The notes under the pieces are model-generated. The model made no database searches. It saw only the letters and a program-made list of their open reading frames with translations, and was not told where the DNA came from. A stretch of 64,000 nt of DNA from Halomonas urumqiensis (GTDB lineage Bacteria; Pseudomonadota; Gammaproteobacteria; Pseudomonadales; Halomonadaceae): positions 124,001 through 188,000 of the forward strand of contig NZ_PYUD01000003.1 of the NCBI RefSeq assembly GCF_003028575.1, read 5' to 3'. The position numbers were made by a program, and so were the translations under genes. This document shows positions 1-11,311 of the stretch, one piece after another. Each line of letters starts with the position of its first letter. Position 1 is the first letter of the stretch.

Positions 1-596
1 ATAGATGCGTTCTCGAAGGCACCGGTGAAGCTCGGCAGATCGCTGAACTCGGCGTAGACCTGGCGCACGTTGAGGTTCGACTCGTCGGCGGTCCAGTCGT
101 TGCTGGTGCTGACACTGTCGGCGATCATCGTGCGGTAGTGGGCCTTGGCGCCATTATCGAACTGCATGCGGTAGTTGAGGATCGCCTCGGCGTAGGTGTC
201 ACCCTCGTTGCCCAGACGGCCCACCGCGCCACCGAAACCGCCGGCCGGCGTGATGTAGGGGCCACCGGCGATGCTCTTGCGGTCCTCGCCCAGCAACAGG
301 CCCGAACGCGCATAGACGTTGAAGGAGAAGCCCTCTTCGCCGCTGGCCTGACGCTCGACCTTGGCCAGACGCTCCTCGACCTCATCGGCCGACAGACGCC
401 CCTCGGCTTCGGCTTCGGCGATCTCGGCACGCTGCTCGGCGGCGTTGGCGCGCTGCTCGGCGGCGACGATGCGCGCCTCCAGATCGGCGAGGCGCTGTTC
501 GAGCGCCTGGCTATCGGCCATGGCCGTGCCGGCGATGGACATCCCCGCCGCGGCGATGGCGATGGCAAGTGGCGTCTTGAAGGTGGCTGAATTCAT
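1..596 (-). CDS. lamB: maltoporin / carbohydrate-specific outer-membrane porin, LamB type (3' part missing)
   Basis: The gene starts at an ATG at 596 on the minus strand and runs off the left edge, so only about 198 N-terminal residues are visible. A Shine-Dalgarno AAGGGAT sits upstream. Residues 1-27 form a signal peptide ending AMA. They are followed by an Ala/Glu-rich coiled-coil stretch (about residues 30-85) and then the start of the beta-barrel (FSFNVYARSGLL, later a stretch like the LamB segment before its conserved WAGKRF region). LamB-family trimers pass maltose, maltodextrins and related sugars through the outer membrane. It is divergent from an alpha-glucoside ABC operon, and the shared promoter region carries LacI-type operators, so co-regulation is likely. 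Which sugar it prefers cannot be read from this fragment. Confidence 0.75.
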   Translation of the reverse strand, partial: MNSATFKTPLAIAIAAAGMSIAGTAMADSQALEQRLADLEARIVAAEQRANAAEQRAEIAEAEAEGRLSADEVEERLAKVERQASGEEGFSFNVYARSGLLLGEDRKSIAGGPYITPAGGFGGAVGRLGNEGDTYAEAILNYRMQFDNGAKAHYRTMIADSVSTSNDWTADESNLNVRQVYAEFSDLPSFTGAFENAS

Positions 597-693
597 GATT
601 ATTCATCCCTTGTTATTGGAAGGTGTTCGACCCACCAGGTCGAGACCGGAGAACGCCGACGTAGCACCTGCCGCCTGGCTGTATCGTTTAAGT

Positions 694-739
694 CCATCGA
701 CAAAAACCGTCGACAAAGACCATCGACAAAGACCGTCGG
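694..739. repeat. 13-bp imperfect tandem repeat, about 3.5 copies
   Basis: Units of 13 bp (CCRTCGACAAARA) run at 694-706, 707-719 and 720-732, with a partial unit at 733-739. They lie in the leader side of the porin gene, about 100-140 bases before its start codon. Similar 12-15 bp tandem repeats occur before several other start codons in this window. Confidence 0.75.
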
Positions 740-776
740 CGCGGCACTTCCCGCCAGCAGGCTGGGCACTCGAGTG

Positions 777-796
777 AAACTTAATCGTTTAAGTTT
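777..796. promoter_or_regulatory. LacI-family operator, perfect palindrome (copy O2)
   Basis: AAACTTAATCGTTTAAGTTT has perfect 8-bp arms around a central TCGT. The same core recurs at 998-1011, as a half-site at 684-693, and before the LacI-family regulator gene at 7163-7173. It is inferred to be the binding site of the regulator encoded at 7206-8255, since LacI proteins bind such CG-centred palindromes. Confidence 0.7.
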
Positions 797-821
797 ATTT
801 GCTCAATGTCTGGCAGGCGAA

Positions 822-839
822 TTTAGACCAATGTCTAAA
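822..839. promoter_or_regulatory. palindrome TTTAGAC-N4-GTCTAAA, possible second operator
   Basis: The arms are perfect 7-mers around CAAT. The sequence differs from the LacI-type operators nearby and resembles TetR-type sites with a TAGAC...GTCTA frame, such as the one at 41370-41386. The protein that would bind it is unknown. Confidence 0.35.
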
Positions 840-997
840 GTCATGACGGGGAACTCTCTTCGCATGATGTAAAGCAGCATAATCATTAGCCTGCACAGTC
901 AGCAGATGCTTGCCTCTCACGCGCCTGGCGACACCCTAGCTACGACAAAAGTCTAGGTTGATGGGTGGATACCCATGGTCTTTACTAGCGACACGAT

Positions 998-1011
998 CTT
1001 AATCGTTTAAG
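998..1011. promoter_or_regulatory. LacI-family operator (copy O3) before the alpha-glucoside operon
   Basis: CTTAATCGTTTAAG has perfect 5-bp arms around the central TCGT and matches the core of the site at 777-796. It lies 111 bases before the binding-protein start codon, a position suited to blocking or competing with the operon promoter. Confidence 0.65.
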
Positions 1012-1121
1012 AGCGAGATTGATCACCTCACCAATTCCACGCCCGCAACGCTCGATCATTCATTCACGACGCGCCGTTCACAACACGCGATCTACAACAA
1101 GAAGTCGACGAGGAACATGCC

Positions 1122-2393
<1,272 letters not shown>

Positions 2394-2408
2394 CCCGAGG
2401 GCCAACTC

Positions 2409-3382
2409 ATGACCTCTACCGTCAACGACAGCGCGCCCACCGGGGCGCGTTCTCCCGCCAGGCAGTACCGCAGCACCAAGGTACGCCGCCAACGGGTCCG
2501 GGCCGCCTGGACCTTCCTTGCACCGATGCTGGTGGTACTGGCCCTGGTGGCCGGCTGGCCGCTGGTGCGGACCTTTTACTTCAGCTTCACCGATGCGTCG
2601 CTGTCGGACACGGCCGGTGCTGTCTTCATTGGCCTGGAAAACTACCTGGTCTATGACAGCGGCCAGTGGTACGGCGTGCTCGCCGACCCGGTCTGGTGGG
2701 GGTCGGTATGGAATACCGCCTATTTCGCCGTGGTGTCGGTGTCTCTCGAGGTAGTCTTCGGCGTCATCGTCGCGCTGATTCTCAACGCCGAGTTCAAGGG
2801 CCGCACCCTGGTACGCGCCGCGGTGCTGATTCCCTGGGCGATTCCGACCATCGTCTCGGCGCAGATGTGGGCGTGGATGCTCAACGACCAGTTCGGCATC
2901 ATCAACGAGTTGTTGATGGCCCTGGGCATCATCTCCTCCCCCATCGCCTGGACCGCCGATGCCAGTTACTCGATGTGGGCGGTGATCATGGTCGATGTCT
3001 GGAAGACCACTCCCTTCGTCGCCCTGCTGGCGCTCGCCGCGCTGCAGATGCTGCCCAAGGACTGCTACGAGGCGGCCGAGGTCGACGGCATCCACCCGGT
3101 GCGCGTGTTCTTCAAGGTAACCCTGCCACTGATCACCCCGGCGCTGATGGTGGCGGTGATCTTCCGTCTGCTCGACGCGCTGCGGGTCTTCGATGTGATC
3201 TATGTACTGACCTCGAATTCCACCAGCACCATGTCGATGTCGATCTATGCCCGCCAACAGCTCGTCGAATTCCAGGACGTCGGCTACGGCAGCGCGGCCT
3301 CGACCCTGCTGTTTTTGATCATTGCGCTGGCGACCATCGCCTATCTCTACCTGGGCCGCAATCGCCTGCAGCTGGGAGGTGA

Positions 3383-3386
<4 letters not shown>
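2409..3386 (+). CDS. sugar ABC transporter permease (MalF/ThuF-type)
   Basis: This is a 325-residue inner-membrane protein with about six transmembrane helices; the first follows a basic N-terminal tail of roughly 35 residues. The EAA loop characteristic of binding-protein-dependent permeases is present near residues 220-240 (YEAAEVDGIHPVRVF), which docks the ATPase. It begins 15 bases after the binding-protein gene, and its stop overlaps the start of the next permease. With the partner at 3383-4228 it forms the heterodimeric channel. The short periplasmic loops contrast with the large insert of the MalF homologue at 9711-11300. Confidence 0.88.
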
Positions 3387-4228
<842 letters not shown>

Positions 4229-4233
4229 ATTCC

Positions 4234-5871
4234 ATGTCCTCGACGGAACCCACTATGCAAGACACGACCTCCTGGTGGCGCGGTGGCGTCATTTACCAGA
4301 TCTACCCGCGCAGCTTCATGGATGCCAACGGGGATGGCATCGGTGACCTGAAGGGTGTCATCGACAAGCTCGACTATGTGGCGAGTCTCAATGTCGATGG
4401 TATCTGGCTGTCGCCGTTCTTTACGTCTCCCATGCTCGATTTCGGCTATGACGTCAGCGACTATCGCGACGTCGATCCGATGTTCGGCACGCTGGCGGAT
4501 TTCAAGGATCTGCTGGCGCGTGCCCACCAGCTCGGCTTGAAGGTGATGATCGACCAGGTGATCAGCCATACGTCGGAGCAGCATCCGTGGTTCCAGGAGA
4601 GCCGCCAGGATCGCACCAACCCTCGCGCCGAGTGGTTCGTGTGGGCCGATCCAAAGCCCGATGGCACACCACCCAACAACTGGCTGTCGATCTTCGGCGG
4701 TTCGGCATGGACCTTCGACTCGCGGCGTCGCCAGTACTACCTGCACAACTTCCTGAAAAGCCAGCCGGACGTAAATTTTCACAACCCCGAAGCTCGTCAG
4801 GCACAGCTCGACAACATGCGCTTCTGGCTGGAACTGGGGGTCGATGGATTCCGCCTTGATACCGTCAACTTCTACTTTCATGACGCGCAGTTGAGAGACA
4901 ACCCGCCGGTACCGGCAGGCGAGGCCAAGACCCTGGGTGCACCGGATGCCAATCCGTACACCTGGCAACGCCATGTCTATGACATCAGCCGCCCCGAGAA
5001 CCTCGATTTCCTGAGGGACCTGCGTGCCCTGATGGACGAATTTCCCGGCACCACCACGGTGGGCGAGATCGGCGATGACAGCCCCCTCGAGCGCATGGCC
5101 GAATACACCGCCGGTGGCGACAAGCTGCACATGGCCTACACCTTCGACCTGCTCAACATGCCCCACTCGGCGGAGTATATCCGCGCGGTGATCGAGCGAT
5201 TCCAGCGTCTGGCCGGGGACGCCTGGCCATGCTGGGCAACGTCCAACCACGACGTGGAGCGCAGCGCCAGCCGCTGGGGCGCCCGGGAAGATCCTCTGGC
5301 CTACCCCAAGGTGATGCTGGCCATGCTGTTTTCACTGCGCGGCAGCGTATGCCTTTACCAGGGTGAAGAGCTGGGGTTGCATGAGGCCGAGGTGCCCTAC
5401 GAGCGCATCCAGGACCCCTATGGCAAGGTGCTGTGGCCGGATTTCAAGGGCCGTGACGGCTGCCGCACGCCAATGCCGTGGACGCCCGGCCCACAAGCCG
5501 GCTTTTCGACGGTGGAACCATGGTTGCCGGTGGAACCGCGCCATCTAACGCTCTCGGTGGAACACCAGGAGCAGGACGCCGACTCGGTACTCAATGCCAC
5601 ACGGCGACTGCTCGCCTTTCGCACCGCCCATGCGCCGCTTTACGACGGTGAGCTGACCCTCGTCGACGTTGGCCACGAGCTGCTTGGCCTAATGCGCGAA
5701 AAGCATGGCGAACGCATCCTGTGCGTGTTCAACCTGACCAGCGCCACCCGCGCGACACGCCTACCTGTCACTGGTTGCCAAGCCCTCGAGGGGCATGGTT
5801 TCGAGTACCAGTTCGATGGTGAAACCCTGATCCTGCCGCCCTACCAGGCCGCCTTTTTCACGGCGCCCTGA
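4234..5871 (+). CDS. aglA: alpha-glucosidase, GH13 family (HaG/AglA-like)
   Basis: The enzyme has 545 residues from the ATG at 4234; another ATG at 4255 gives 538 residues starting MQDTT. Counting from MQDTT, the nucleophile Asp is residue 202 (FRLDTVN), the acid/base Glu is 271 (VGEIGD) and the transition-state Asp is 333 (SNHD). To my recollection these are the same numbers as in the Halomonas sp. H11 alpha-glucosidase, so this is very likely its orthologue. That enzyme splits maltose, sucrose and related alpha-glucosides and also transglucosylates. There is no signal peptide, so it acts in the cytoplasm on sugar brought in by the flanking ABC genes. The frame is open upstream to 3532 but overlaps the permease, so the longer start is rejected. 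Confidence 0.93.
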   Translation: MSSTEPTMQDTTSWWRGGVIYQIYPRSFMDANGDGIGDLKGVIDKLDYVASLNVDGIWLSPFFTSPMLDFGYDVSDYRDVDPMFGTLADFKDLLARAHQLGLKVMIDQVISHTSEQHPWFQESRQDRTNPRAEWFVWADPKPDGTPPNNWLSIFGGSAWTFDSRRRQYYLHNFLKSQPDVNFHNPEARQAQLDNMRFWLELGVDGFRLDTVNFYFHDAQLRDNPPVPAGEAKTLGAPDANPYTWQRHVYDISRPENLDFLRDLRALMDEFPGTTTVGEIGDDSPLERMAEYTAGGDKLHMAYTFDLLNMPHSAEYIRAVIERFQRLAGDAWPCWATSNHDVERSASRWGAREDPLAYPKVMLAMLFSLRGSVCLYQGEELGLHEAEVPYERIQDPYGKVLWPDFKGRDGCRTPMPWTPGPQAGFSTVEPWLPVEPRHLTLSVEHQEQDADSVLNATRRLLAFRTAHAPLYDGELTLVDVGHELLGLMREKHGERILCVFNLTSATRATRLPVTGCQALEGHGFEYQFDGETLILPPYQAAFFTAP

Positions 5872-5933
5872 GAACACGACCCACAACAACACACCGGCAC
5901 ACTTCGAGTGCAAGGCCGGAAAGGAGTCAAGCA

Positions 5934-7040
5934 ATGGCAAGCGTCACTCTCGAAAAGATCAACAAGGTTTTCGGTCACGACCACATCATCAAGGACGTGG
6001 ACCTCAACATCGGCGACGGCGAATTCGTGGTGTTCGTTGGTCCGTCCGGCTGTGGCAAGTCGACCCTGCTGCGACTGATCGCCGGCCTCGAATCGATCAG
6101 CGACGGCGACATGCGCATCGGCGAGACCGTGGTCAACGAATTGCCACCGCGCGAGCGTGGCGTGGGCATGGTGTTCCAGTCCTACGCCCTCTATCCGCAC
6201 ATGACGGTCTACGAGAACATGGCCTTCGGCCTCAAGCTCGCCAAGACCGCCAAGGAAACCGTCGACGAGCGGGTGATGGATACCGCCCGCATCCTGCAGC
6301 TCGAGGAGTTGCTGCATCGCAAACCCAAGGCGCTTTCCGGTGGCCAGCGCCAGCGCGTGGCCATGGGCCGTGCCATGGCGCGCGAGCCACGCATCCTGCT
6401 GTTCGATGAGCCACTTTCCAACCTCGATGCCTCGCTGCGCGTGCAGATGCGCAACGAGATCGCGCGCCTGCACGATCGCCTGGGATCGACCATGATCTAC
6501 GTCACCCACGACCAGGTCGAGGCGATGACGCTGGCCGACAAGATCGTGGTGCTCAACGCCGGCCGCATCGAGCAGGTGGGTAGTCCTCAGGAGCTCTACC
6601 AGCGCCCGGCAACCAAGTTCGTCGCCGGCTTCATCGGCTCGCCGACCATGAACTTCATTCCCGCCCGGCTTGCCAACCACGCCGACGAGGGTTGCCAGGT
6701 CGACGTCGAGGGCATCGGCGGCATCACCCTGCCCCAGGATGCCGGCCACCATGCACAGGGTGATGCCCTGACCATCGGCGTGCGTCCCGAGCACCTCACG
6801 CTCACCGAGGCCACCGCCGACAACCGCTTCGAGATCGTCAATGTCGAATACCTGGGCAACGAGGTCTATGTCTACCTCGAGCCCAAATCCGGCGAGACCC
6901 TGCTGATTCACCGCAGCGAAGCCCCCAGCCAATGGAAGGTGGGCCAGCAGGTAGCGCTCGCCCCCGACCCGGAGCACGTCCACCTCTTCGATGACAAGGA
7001 CCGGGCGCTGACGGTCAAGGGGGCGCGTCAGGCCGCATGA
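5934..7040 (+). CDS. ABC transporter ATPase, MalK/UgpC/AglK type
   Basis: The protein has 368 residues with Walker A (GPSGCGKST, residues 36-44), Q-loop (VFQSYALYPHM), signature LSGGQ (134-138), Walker B (ILLFDEP, 154-160) and a switch His (THD, 192). A C-terminal MOBE/TOBE region begins near residue 240, as in MalK-class importers. An AAAGGAG Shine-Dalgarno precedes the ATG. It closes the alpha-glucoside operon and is the only sugar-type ATPase in the window. The MalE/F/G importer downstream has none, so this subunit may energise both, as multi-use MalK/MsmK ATPases do elsewhere. Confidence 0.92.
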   Translation: MASVTLEKINKVFGHDHIIKDVDLNIGDGEFVVFVGPSGCGKSTLLRLIAGLESISDGDMRIGETVVNELPPRERGVGMVFQSYALYPHMTVYENMAFGLKLAKTAKETVDERVMDTARILQLEELLHRKPKALSGGQRQRVAMGRAMAREPRILLFDEPLSNLDASLRVQMRNEIARLHDRLGSTMIYVTHDQVEAMTLADKIVVLNAGRIEQVGSPQELYQRPATKFVAGFIGSPTMNFIPARLANHADEGCQVDVEGIGGITLPQDAGHHAQGDALTIGVRPEHLTLTEATADNRFEIVNVEYLGNEVYVYLEPKSGETLLIHRSEAPSQWKVGQQVALAPDPEHVHLFDDKDRALTVKGARQAA

Positions 7041-7045
7041 GGTGA

Positions 7046-7076
7046 GGCGACGGAGGGTATTTCCCCCTCCGTCGCC
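7046..7076 (+). terminator. strong stem-loop after the ABC ATPase gene
   Basis: GGCGACGGAGGG (7046-7057) pairs perfectly with CCCTCCGTCGCC (7065-7076) across a 7-base loop, 6 bases after the ATPase stop codon. The T-tract that follows is poor, so it may be a Rho-assisted end or an mRNA-stabilising hairpin. Confidence 0.6.
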
Positions 7077-7162
7077 CTGAGGCTGTTTCCTGGGGCTGTT
7101 ACCTGCGGCATACCATCACATTGACAAACTTTGATACTCTCGGGGGTTATGCTAGTCTGCTA

Positions 7163-7173
7163 ACTTAATCGTT
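7163..7173. promoter_or_regulatory. partial LacI-family operator before the regulator gene
   Basis: ACTTAATCGTT matches the left arm and centre of the operators at 777-796 and 998-1011, while the right arm is degenerate. It lies 33 bases before the regulator start codon, which suggests weak autoregulation. Confidence 0.5.
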
Positions 7174-7205
7174 CCAGACCCCATCCTCTCGCAGCCGAGG
7201 CTCCC

Positions 7206-8255
7206 GTGCCAGCCAACCGACGTACCACATTGAAGGACCTGGCACGCGAACTCGGGGTCTCCACCGCGACAATCTCCAATGCCTTCAACCGGCCCGACCA
7301 ATTGTCGCCTGCATTGCGTGAACGCATTCTCGGCACTGCCAAGCGACTCGGCTATGGCGGACCCGATGCCAAGGCGCGCAGCCTGCGTACCGGGCGCTCA
7401 CGAATCATCGCGGTGATACTTGCCGAAAGCCTGACCTACAGCCTGAACGATGCCGTGGCCAGCGAGTTCCTGTCGGGCGTCGCCGAAGTGCTGGACAACC
7501 GCGGGCACACCCTGCTGCTGCTCTCGTCGCGACAGACCCAGGCACAGATTCCCGGCTCCGCCAGCATGGCCGATGGCTTCATCGTCTATGGCCTGATTCC
7601 TTCGCTGGCGCTGCTCGAGAGCCTGCCATCGCAATCGCCGCTGGTGTCGGTGGACTTCGACATCGCCGGGCGCCCCACCGTCCACGTCGACAACGAGGCG
7701 GCCTGCCACGCCATCGCCGCTCATGCGCTGCGCACCCCGGCCAAGCGTCCTGGGATCATCAACCTGCGCCTGACCGCCACGCCTCTCAATGGTCGCATCT
7801 CAAGTGACCATCGCCTGTTGCCGCCCGAGCGAACCATCACCCGCTCGCGACTCAGCGGGTTTCATCGTGCGTTGGGTGAGGCCGGCGTAGACACCGAACA
7901 GGTGCCGATGTGGAACATCGAAGAGAATACCTTCGAGGTTTGCGCGCCGGTGATCAGCGAGATCCTCGATCTGCCCGCGTCCGAGCGGCCCGACCTGCTG
8001 CTGTGCATGTCCGACCGTATCGCCCTGACCGTGGTGACCATGGCCGAACAGCGCGGCCTGCGTATTCCGGAGGATCTGCGCATTACCGGTTTCGACGGCA
8101 TCGCCGAAGGGCAGTACCGCGCCCCACGCCTGACCACCGTGCGCCAGAATAGTGTCGAGAAGGGCCGCATCGCCGCCCGCATCATTCTCGGCCTCGCTCC
8201 AGCCGAACCGAGCCTGCTGGCCACCGAGCTGCTGATCGCCGACAGCTGTCCCTGA
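7206..8255 (+). CDS. LacI-family transcriptional regulator of alpha-glucoside genes (AglR-like)
   Basis: This 349-residue protein starts at a GTG. The N-terminal helix-turn-helix (residues 8-27, TLKDLARELGVSTATISNAF) is followed by the hinge and a periplasmic-binding-protein-like effector domain ending near residue 349. It is the last gene after the alpha-glucoside operon, separated by a strong hairpin. Sites resembling LacI operators lie before its own start and in the porin/operon promoter region. The likely role is a repressor released by an imported sugar or its phosphate; the inducer is unknown. Confidence 0.85.
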   Translation: MPANRRTTLKDLARELGVSTATISNAFNRPDQLSPALRERILGTAKRLGYGGPDAKARSLRTGRSRIIAVILAESLTYSLNDAVASEFLSGVAEVLDNRGHTLLLLSSRQTQAQIPGSASMADGFIVYGLIPSLALLESLPSQSPLVSVDFDIAGRPTVHVDNEAACHAIAAHALRTPAKRPGIINLRLTATPLNGRISSDHRLLPPERTITRSRLSGFHRALGEAGVDTEQVPMWNIEENTFEVCAPVISEILDLPASERPDLLLCMSDRIALTVVTMAEQRGLRIPEDLRITGFDGIAEGQYRAPRLTTVRQNSVEKGRIAARIILGLAPAEPSLLATELLIADSCP

Positions 8256-8314
8256 GCCGCACCACTCGCCATTCACGACTCGCTCACCATCCCTCCTCCG
8301 CCCTCCGAGAACAC

Positions 8315-8362
8315 CCCCTACGCCCCGGCGATACGCCACCCCTACGCCCCCCAGGGATGAGG
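8315..8362. promoter_or_regulatory. repeated sites before malE, resembling MalT boxes
   Basis: CCCCTACGCCCC occurs twice (8315-8326 and 8339-8350), exactly 24 bp apart. Its reverse, GGGGCGTAGGGG, matches 8 of 10 positions of the enterobacterial MalT box GGGGAKGAGG. Directly after them, AGGGATGAGG (8353-8362) matches 9 of 10 in the other orientation. No MalT gene is in the window. The repeat is a direct observation; the MalT link is a guess. Confidence 0.35.
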
Positions 8363-8456
8363 TCACCCACTGCTGGATTGGCGAGTCTGGAGGTCGACTT
8401 CCCGGACCCGGCAACCGCTGTCCGGGGCGGTACAACAACAACCGGAGGTGAGACCC

Positions 8457-9647
8457 ATGACCCCGACACGCCAACGCATGCTTTCCCCCTTGCTCGGCGC
8501 CATGCTGGCCAGCGGCCTGGCCCTGCCCGCCATGGCCTTCGACGATGACACGCTGACCATCTGGATGGGCGACAACAAGGGGCCCGAGGGCATCCGCGAG
8601 GTCGCCGAGCAGTTCACCGCCGACACCGGCATCGAGATCGAGATCATCACGCCCGACAATCTCACTGACCGTTTCCAGCAGGCCGCCGGCAGCGGCCAGG
8701 GCCCCGACATCGTGATCTGGGCCCACGACCGCATGGGTGAATGGGCCCAGAGCGGGTTGCTCGAATCAGTCTCGCCCGCCGACGATTTCCGTGCCCGCTA
8801 CTTCGACTTCACCTGGGAAGCCACCCTGTGGAACGGCGAGACCTACGGCTATCCGATCTCGGTGGAGTCGCTGGGCCTGATCTACAACAAGGCCATCGTC
8901 GAGGAGGCGCCGGAGAGCTTTGCCGAGTTGATCGCGCTGGATGCCGAGCTTGTGAAGGAGGGCAAGAAGGCGATCCTGTTCGACTACAGCGAACCCTACT
9001 ACGGCTGGCCGCTGCTGGCGGCCAACGGCGGCTACCCGTTCAAGCAGACCGCCAACGGGTTCGACGTGGAGGATATCGGCGTCAACAACGCCGGCGCGCT
9101 GCAGGGAGCCGAGTTGCTTGCCGAGTTGATCGAAAGCGAGGTCATCCCGCCCGGCACCGATTACAGCATCTCGGATACCCGTTTCAACCGCGGTGAAGTG
9201 GCCACCATGATCAGCGGCCCCTGGGCGTGGAACAACCTGGAGCAGAGTGGCATCGACTATGGCGTCGCCCTGCTGCCCAAGGTGGGCGAGAAGCGCGCCA
9301 GGCCGATGTTCGGCGTGATGACGGCGATGATCAATTCGGCCACTCCCAATGGCTTCCTGGCCACCGAGTTCATCGAGAATTACCTGGTCAGCGAAGCGGG
9401 GCTGCGCACCTTCAACAGCGACGGCTCGCTGGGCGCCGTGGCCCACCAGGCCTACCAGGCAGACCTGGAAAGCGACCCCAATATCGCCGCCACCCTCGCC
9501 AACGCCGAGGTCGGCATGCCGATGCCCAACATTCCCGAGATGGGGGCCTTCTGGGCCGCCATGGAACCGGCGTTGCAGAATATCGCCAGTGGCCGCCAGT
9601 CCCCACAGGACGCACTCGACGCCGCGGCTCGTCGCATGGGCCAATAA
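8457..9647 (+). CDS. malE: maltose/maltodextrin ABC substrate-binding protein MalE
   Basis: I chose the ATG at 8457 because GGAGGTG sits at 8444-8450, giving 396 residues; the in-frame GTG at 8448 lies inside that Shine-Dalgarno. A Sec signal peptide ends at about AMA (residue 22). The mature sequence is close to E. coli MalE: LTIWMGDNKG at the start, GQGPDIVIWAHDRMGEWA, a PISVESLGLIYNK stretch and MISGPWAWNNLEQSG. It should bind maltose and maltodextrins in the periplasm. It heads a malE-malF-malG operon with its own promoter region, separate from the LacI-controlled set upstream. Confidence 0.93.
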   Translation: MTPTRQRMLSPLLGAMLASGLALPAMAFDDDTLTIWMGDNKGPEGIREVAEQFTADTGIEIEIITPDNLTDRFQQAAGSGQGPDIVIWAHDRMGEWAQSGLLESVSPADDFRARYFDFTWEATLWNGETYGYPISVESLGLIYNKAIVEEAPESFAELIALDAELVKEGKKAILFDYSEPYYGWPLLAANGGYPFKQTANGFDVEDIGVNNAGALQGAELLAELIESEVIPPGTDYSISDTRFNRGEVATMISGPWAWNNLEQSGIDYGVALLPKVGEKRARPMFGVMTAMINSATPNGFLATEFIENYLVSEAGLRTFNSDGSLGAVAHQAYQADLESDPNIAATLANAEVGMPMPNIPEMGAFWAAMEPALQNIASGRQSPQDALDAAARRMGQ

Positions 9648-9710
9648 GCGCCCTCGAATGCACCCGGCCGACGGCACTGAGTCGTCGGCCACCTTCGCAG
9701 GACACCTCAC

Positions 9711-11300
9711 ATGTACACCACCAACGCCTCCCGAGGCCTGCCGCGTCATCGCTCACGTCATCTCAGGGAACGCTATACGCGCTGGGCCGCACGCGCCCTG
9801 GTCGCCGCCCTGGTGCTGGCCTTGATGTGGTTGGTCATCGCCTTCCACCTCAATGGCCAGTGGATGTTCTCGCTGCTGTTCCTGGTGCTTGGCAGCGCAC
9901 TTGCCGTGGTCTTCACCCGCCGCTCACTGATGAGCCACCGCTATATTTTCCCGGCAGTGGCGGGGCTCGGGGTCTTCGTGATCTTTCCGCTGCTATATAC
10001 CATCGGCATCAGCTTCAGCAACTACAGCTCCGAGAACCTGCTCAGCGAGGAGCGTGTACGCGCCCAGTTCCTGAACCAGACCTATCAGGCCGAGGGCCAG
10101 GCGTTCGACTTCACGCTCTATCGCGACGGCGAGCGAGTCAGGCTCTATCTCGAGGCAGAGCGCGGTGAGCTGGATGCGGAACTCGAGGGGCAACATCAAT
10201 TGCTGTCCGCTCCCCTCTCGTTGACAGCCGATGAGCCGGCGCGCCGATTGACCGTCGAGCCGGTGGCGTCGCCACCCTCGGGGGAGCCCTTGGCGATGCG
10301 CGAGGTGATCGCCAATCGTGCGCTCATGCAGGCACTGACCCTGGAGACTCCCGATGGGACTGAGCTGAGCATGGCGGGGCTGCGCAGCTTTGCGCCGATG
10401 CTGCCGCGCTTTGTAGAGAATGCCGATGGCAGCCTCACCGACCTGCGCAACGGGGGCACCCTCACGCCGGATCACCAGACCGGCTTTTTCGTCACCGAGG
10501 AAGGCGAGCGCCTCACCCCGGGCTGGCCCGTCGCGGTGGGGCTGGACAACTACACGCGGATATTTACCGACCCCGACATCCGCGGGCCCTTCCTGCAGAT
10601 ATTTGTCTGGACCTTCGTGTTCGCCGGCCTGACCGTGGCCTTCACACTGGCGGTGGGCTTCGTGCTGGCCTCGCTGCTGCAGTGGGACCAACTGCGTGGC
10701 AAGGCGATCTACCGTACGCTGCTGATCCTGCCCTATGCGGTGCCGGCCTTCATCTCGATCCTGATCTTCAAGGGCATGTTCAATCAGAACAATGGCGAGA
10801 TAAACCTGATCCTCGAGGGCTTGTTCGGCATCAGTCCCGACTGGTTCACCGACCCGACCCTGGCGCGCAGCATGCTGCTGATGGTCAATACCTGGCTCGG
10901 TTACCCCTACATGCTGTTGCTGTGCATGGGTCTGATCCAGTCGATTCCCCGCGATCTCTATGAGGCTTCGGCAGTGGACGGCGGCGGCCCCGTCACCAAC
11001 CTGTTCACCATCACCCTGCCATTGATCCTCAAGCCATTGACCCCGCTGCTGATTGCGGCCTTTGCCTTCAACTTCAACAACTTCGTGCTGATCGCTCTGC
11101 TCACTGGCGGTAGCCCCGACATTCTCGGCGCCAGCACGCCGGCGGGTACCACCGACTTGCTGGTCAGCTACACCTACCGCATCGCCTTCCAGGATGCCGG
11201 CCAGCAGTTTGGCCTGGCGGCGGCCATCGCCACGTTGATCTTCCTGCTGGTGGTCGGCCTGTCGTGGCTCAACCTGCGGCTTTCCAAGGTTCAGGTCTAG
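9711..11300 (+). CDS. malF: maltose ABC transporter permease MalF
   Basis: This 529-residue permease is close in length to E. coli MalF (514). Two or three transmembrane helices in the first 105 residues are followed by a large periplasmic insert (about residues 115-285), the P2 loop that in MalF contacts MalE. The remaining helices and the EAA loop ([17 protein letters not shown], near residue 420) follow. It lies 63 bases after malE and 11 before malG. With MalG it forms the translocation pore. Confidence 0.93.
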   Translation: MYTTNASRGLPRHRSRHLRERYTRWAARALVAALVLALMWLVIAFHLNGQWMFSLLFLVLGSALAVVFTRRSLMSHRYIFPAVAGLGVFVIFPLLYTIGISFSNYSSENLLSEERVRAQFLNQTYQAEGQAFDFTLYRDGERVRLYLEAERGELDAELEGQHQLLSAPLSLTADEPARRLTVEPVASPPSGEPLAMREVIANRALMQALTLETPDGTELSMAGLRSFAPMLPRFVENADGSLTDLRNGGTLTPDHQTGFFVTEEGERLTPGWPVAVGLDNYTRIFTDPDIRGPFLQIFVWTFVFAGLTVAFTLAVGFVLASLLQWDQLRGKAIYRTLLILPYAVPAFISILIFKGMFNQNNGEINLILEGLFGISPDWFTDPTLARSMLLMVNTWLGYPYMLLLCMGLIQSIPRDLYEASAVDGGGPVTNLFTITLPLILKPLTPLLIAAFAFNFNNFVLIALLTGGSPDILGASTPAGTTDLLVSYTYRIAFQDAGQQFGLAAAIATLIFLLVVGLSWLNLRLSKVQV

Positions 11301-11311
11301 GAGGACTCCCC

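Larger units (their letters stand above)
597..1121. promoter_or_regulatory. divergent promoter region between the porin gene and the alpha-glucoside ABC operon
   Basis: This 525-base gap has no credible gene. It holds a half-site of a LacI-type operator (684-693), a perfect 20-bp operator (777-796), a shorter copy (998-1011), an unrelated palindrome (822-839) and a 13-bp tandem repeat (694-739). The two better operators are placed so that one could control the leftward porin transcript and the other the rightward operon. I could not settle on a convincing -35/-10 pair for either direction. Confidence 0.7.
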
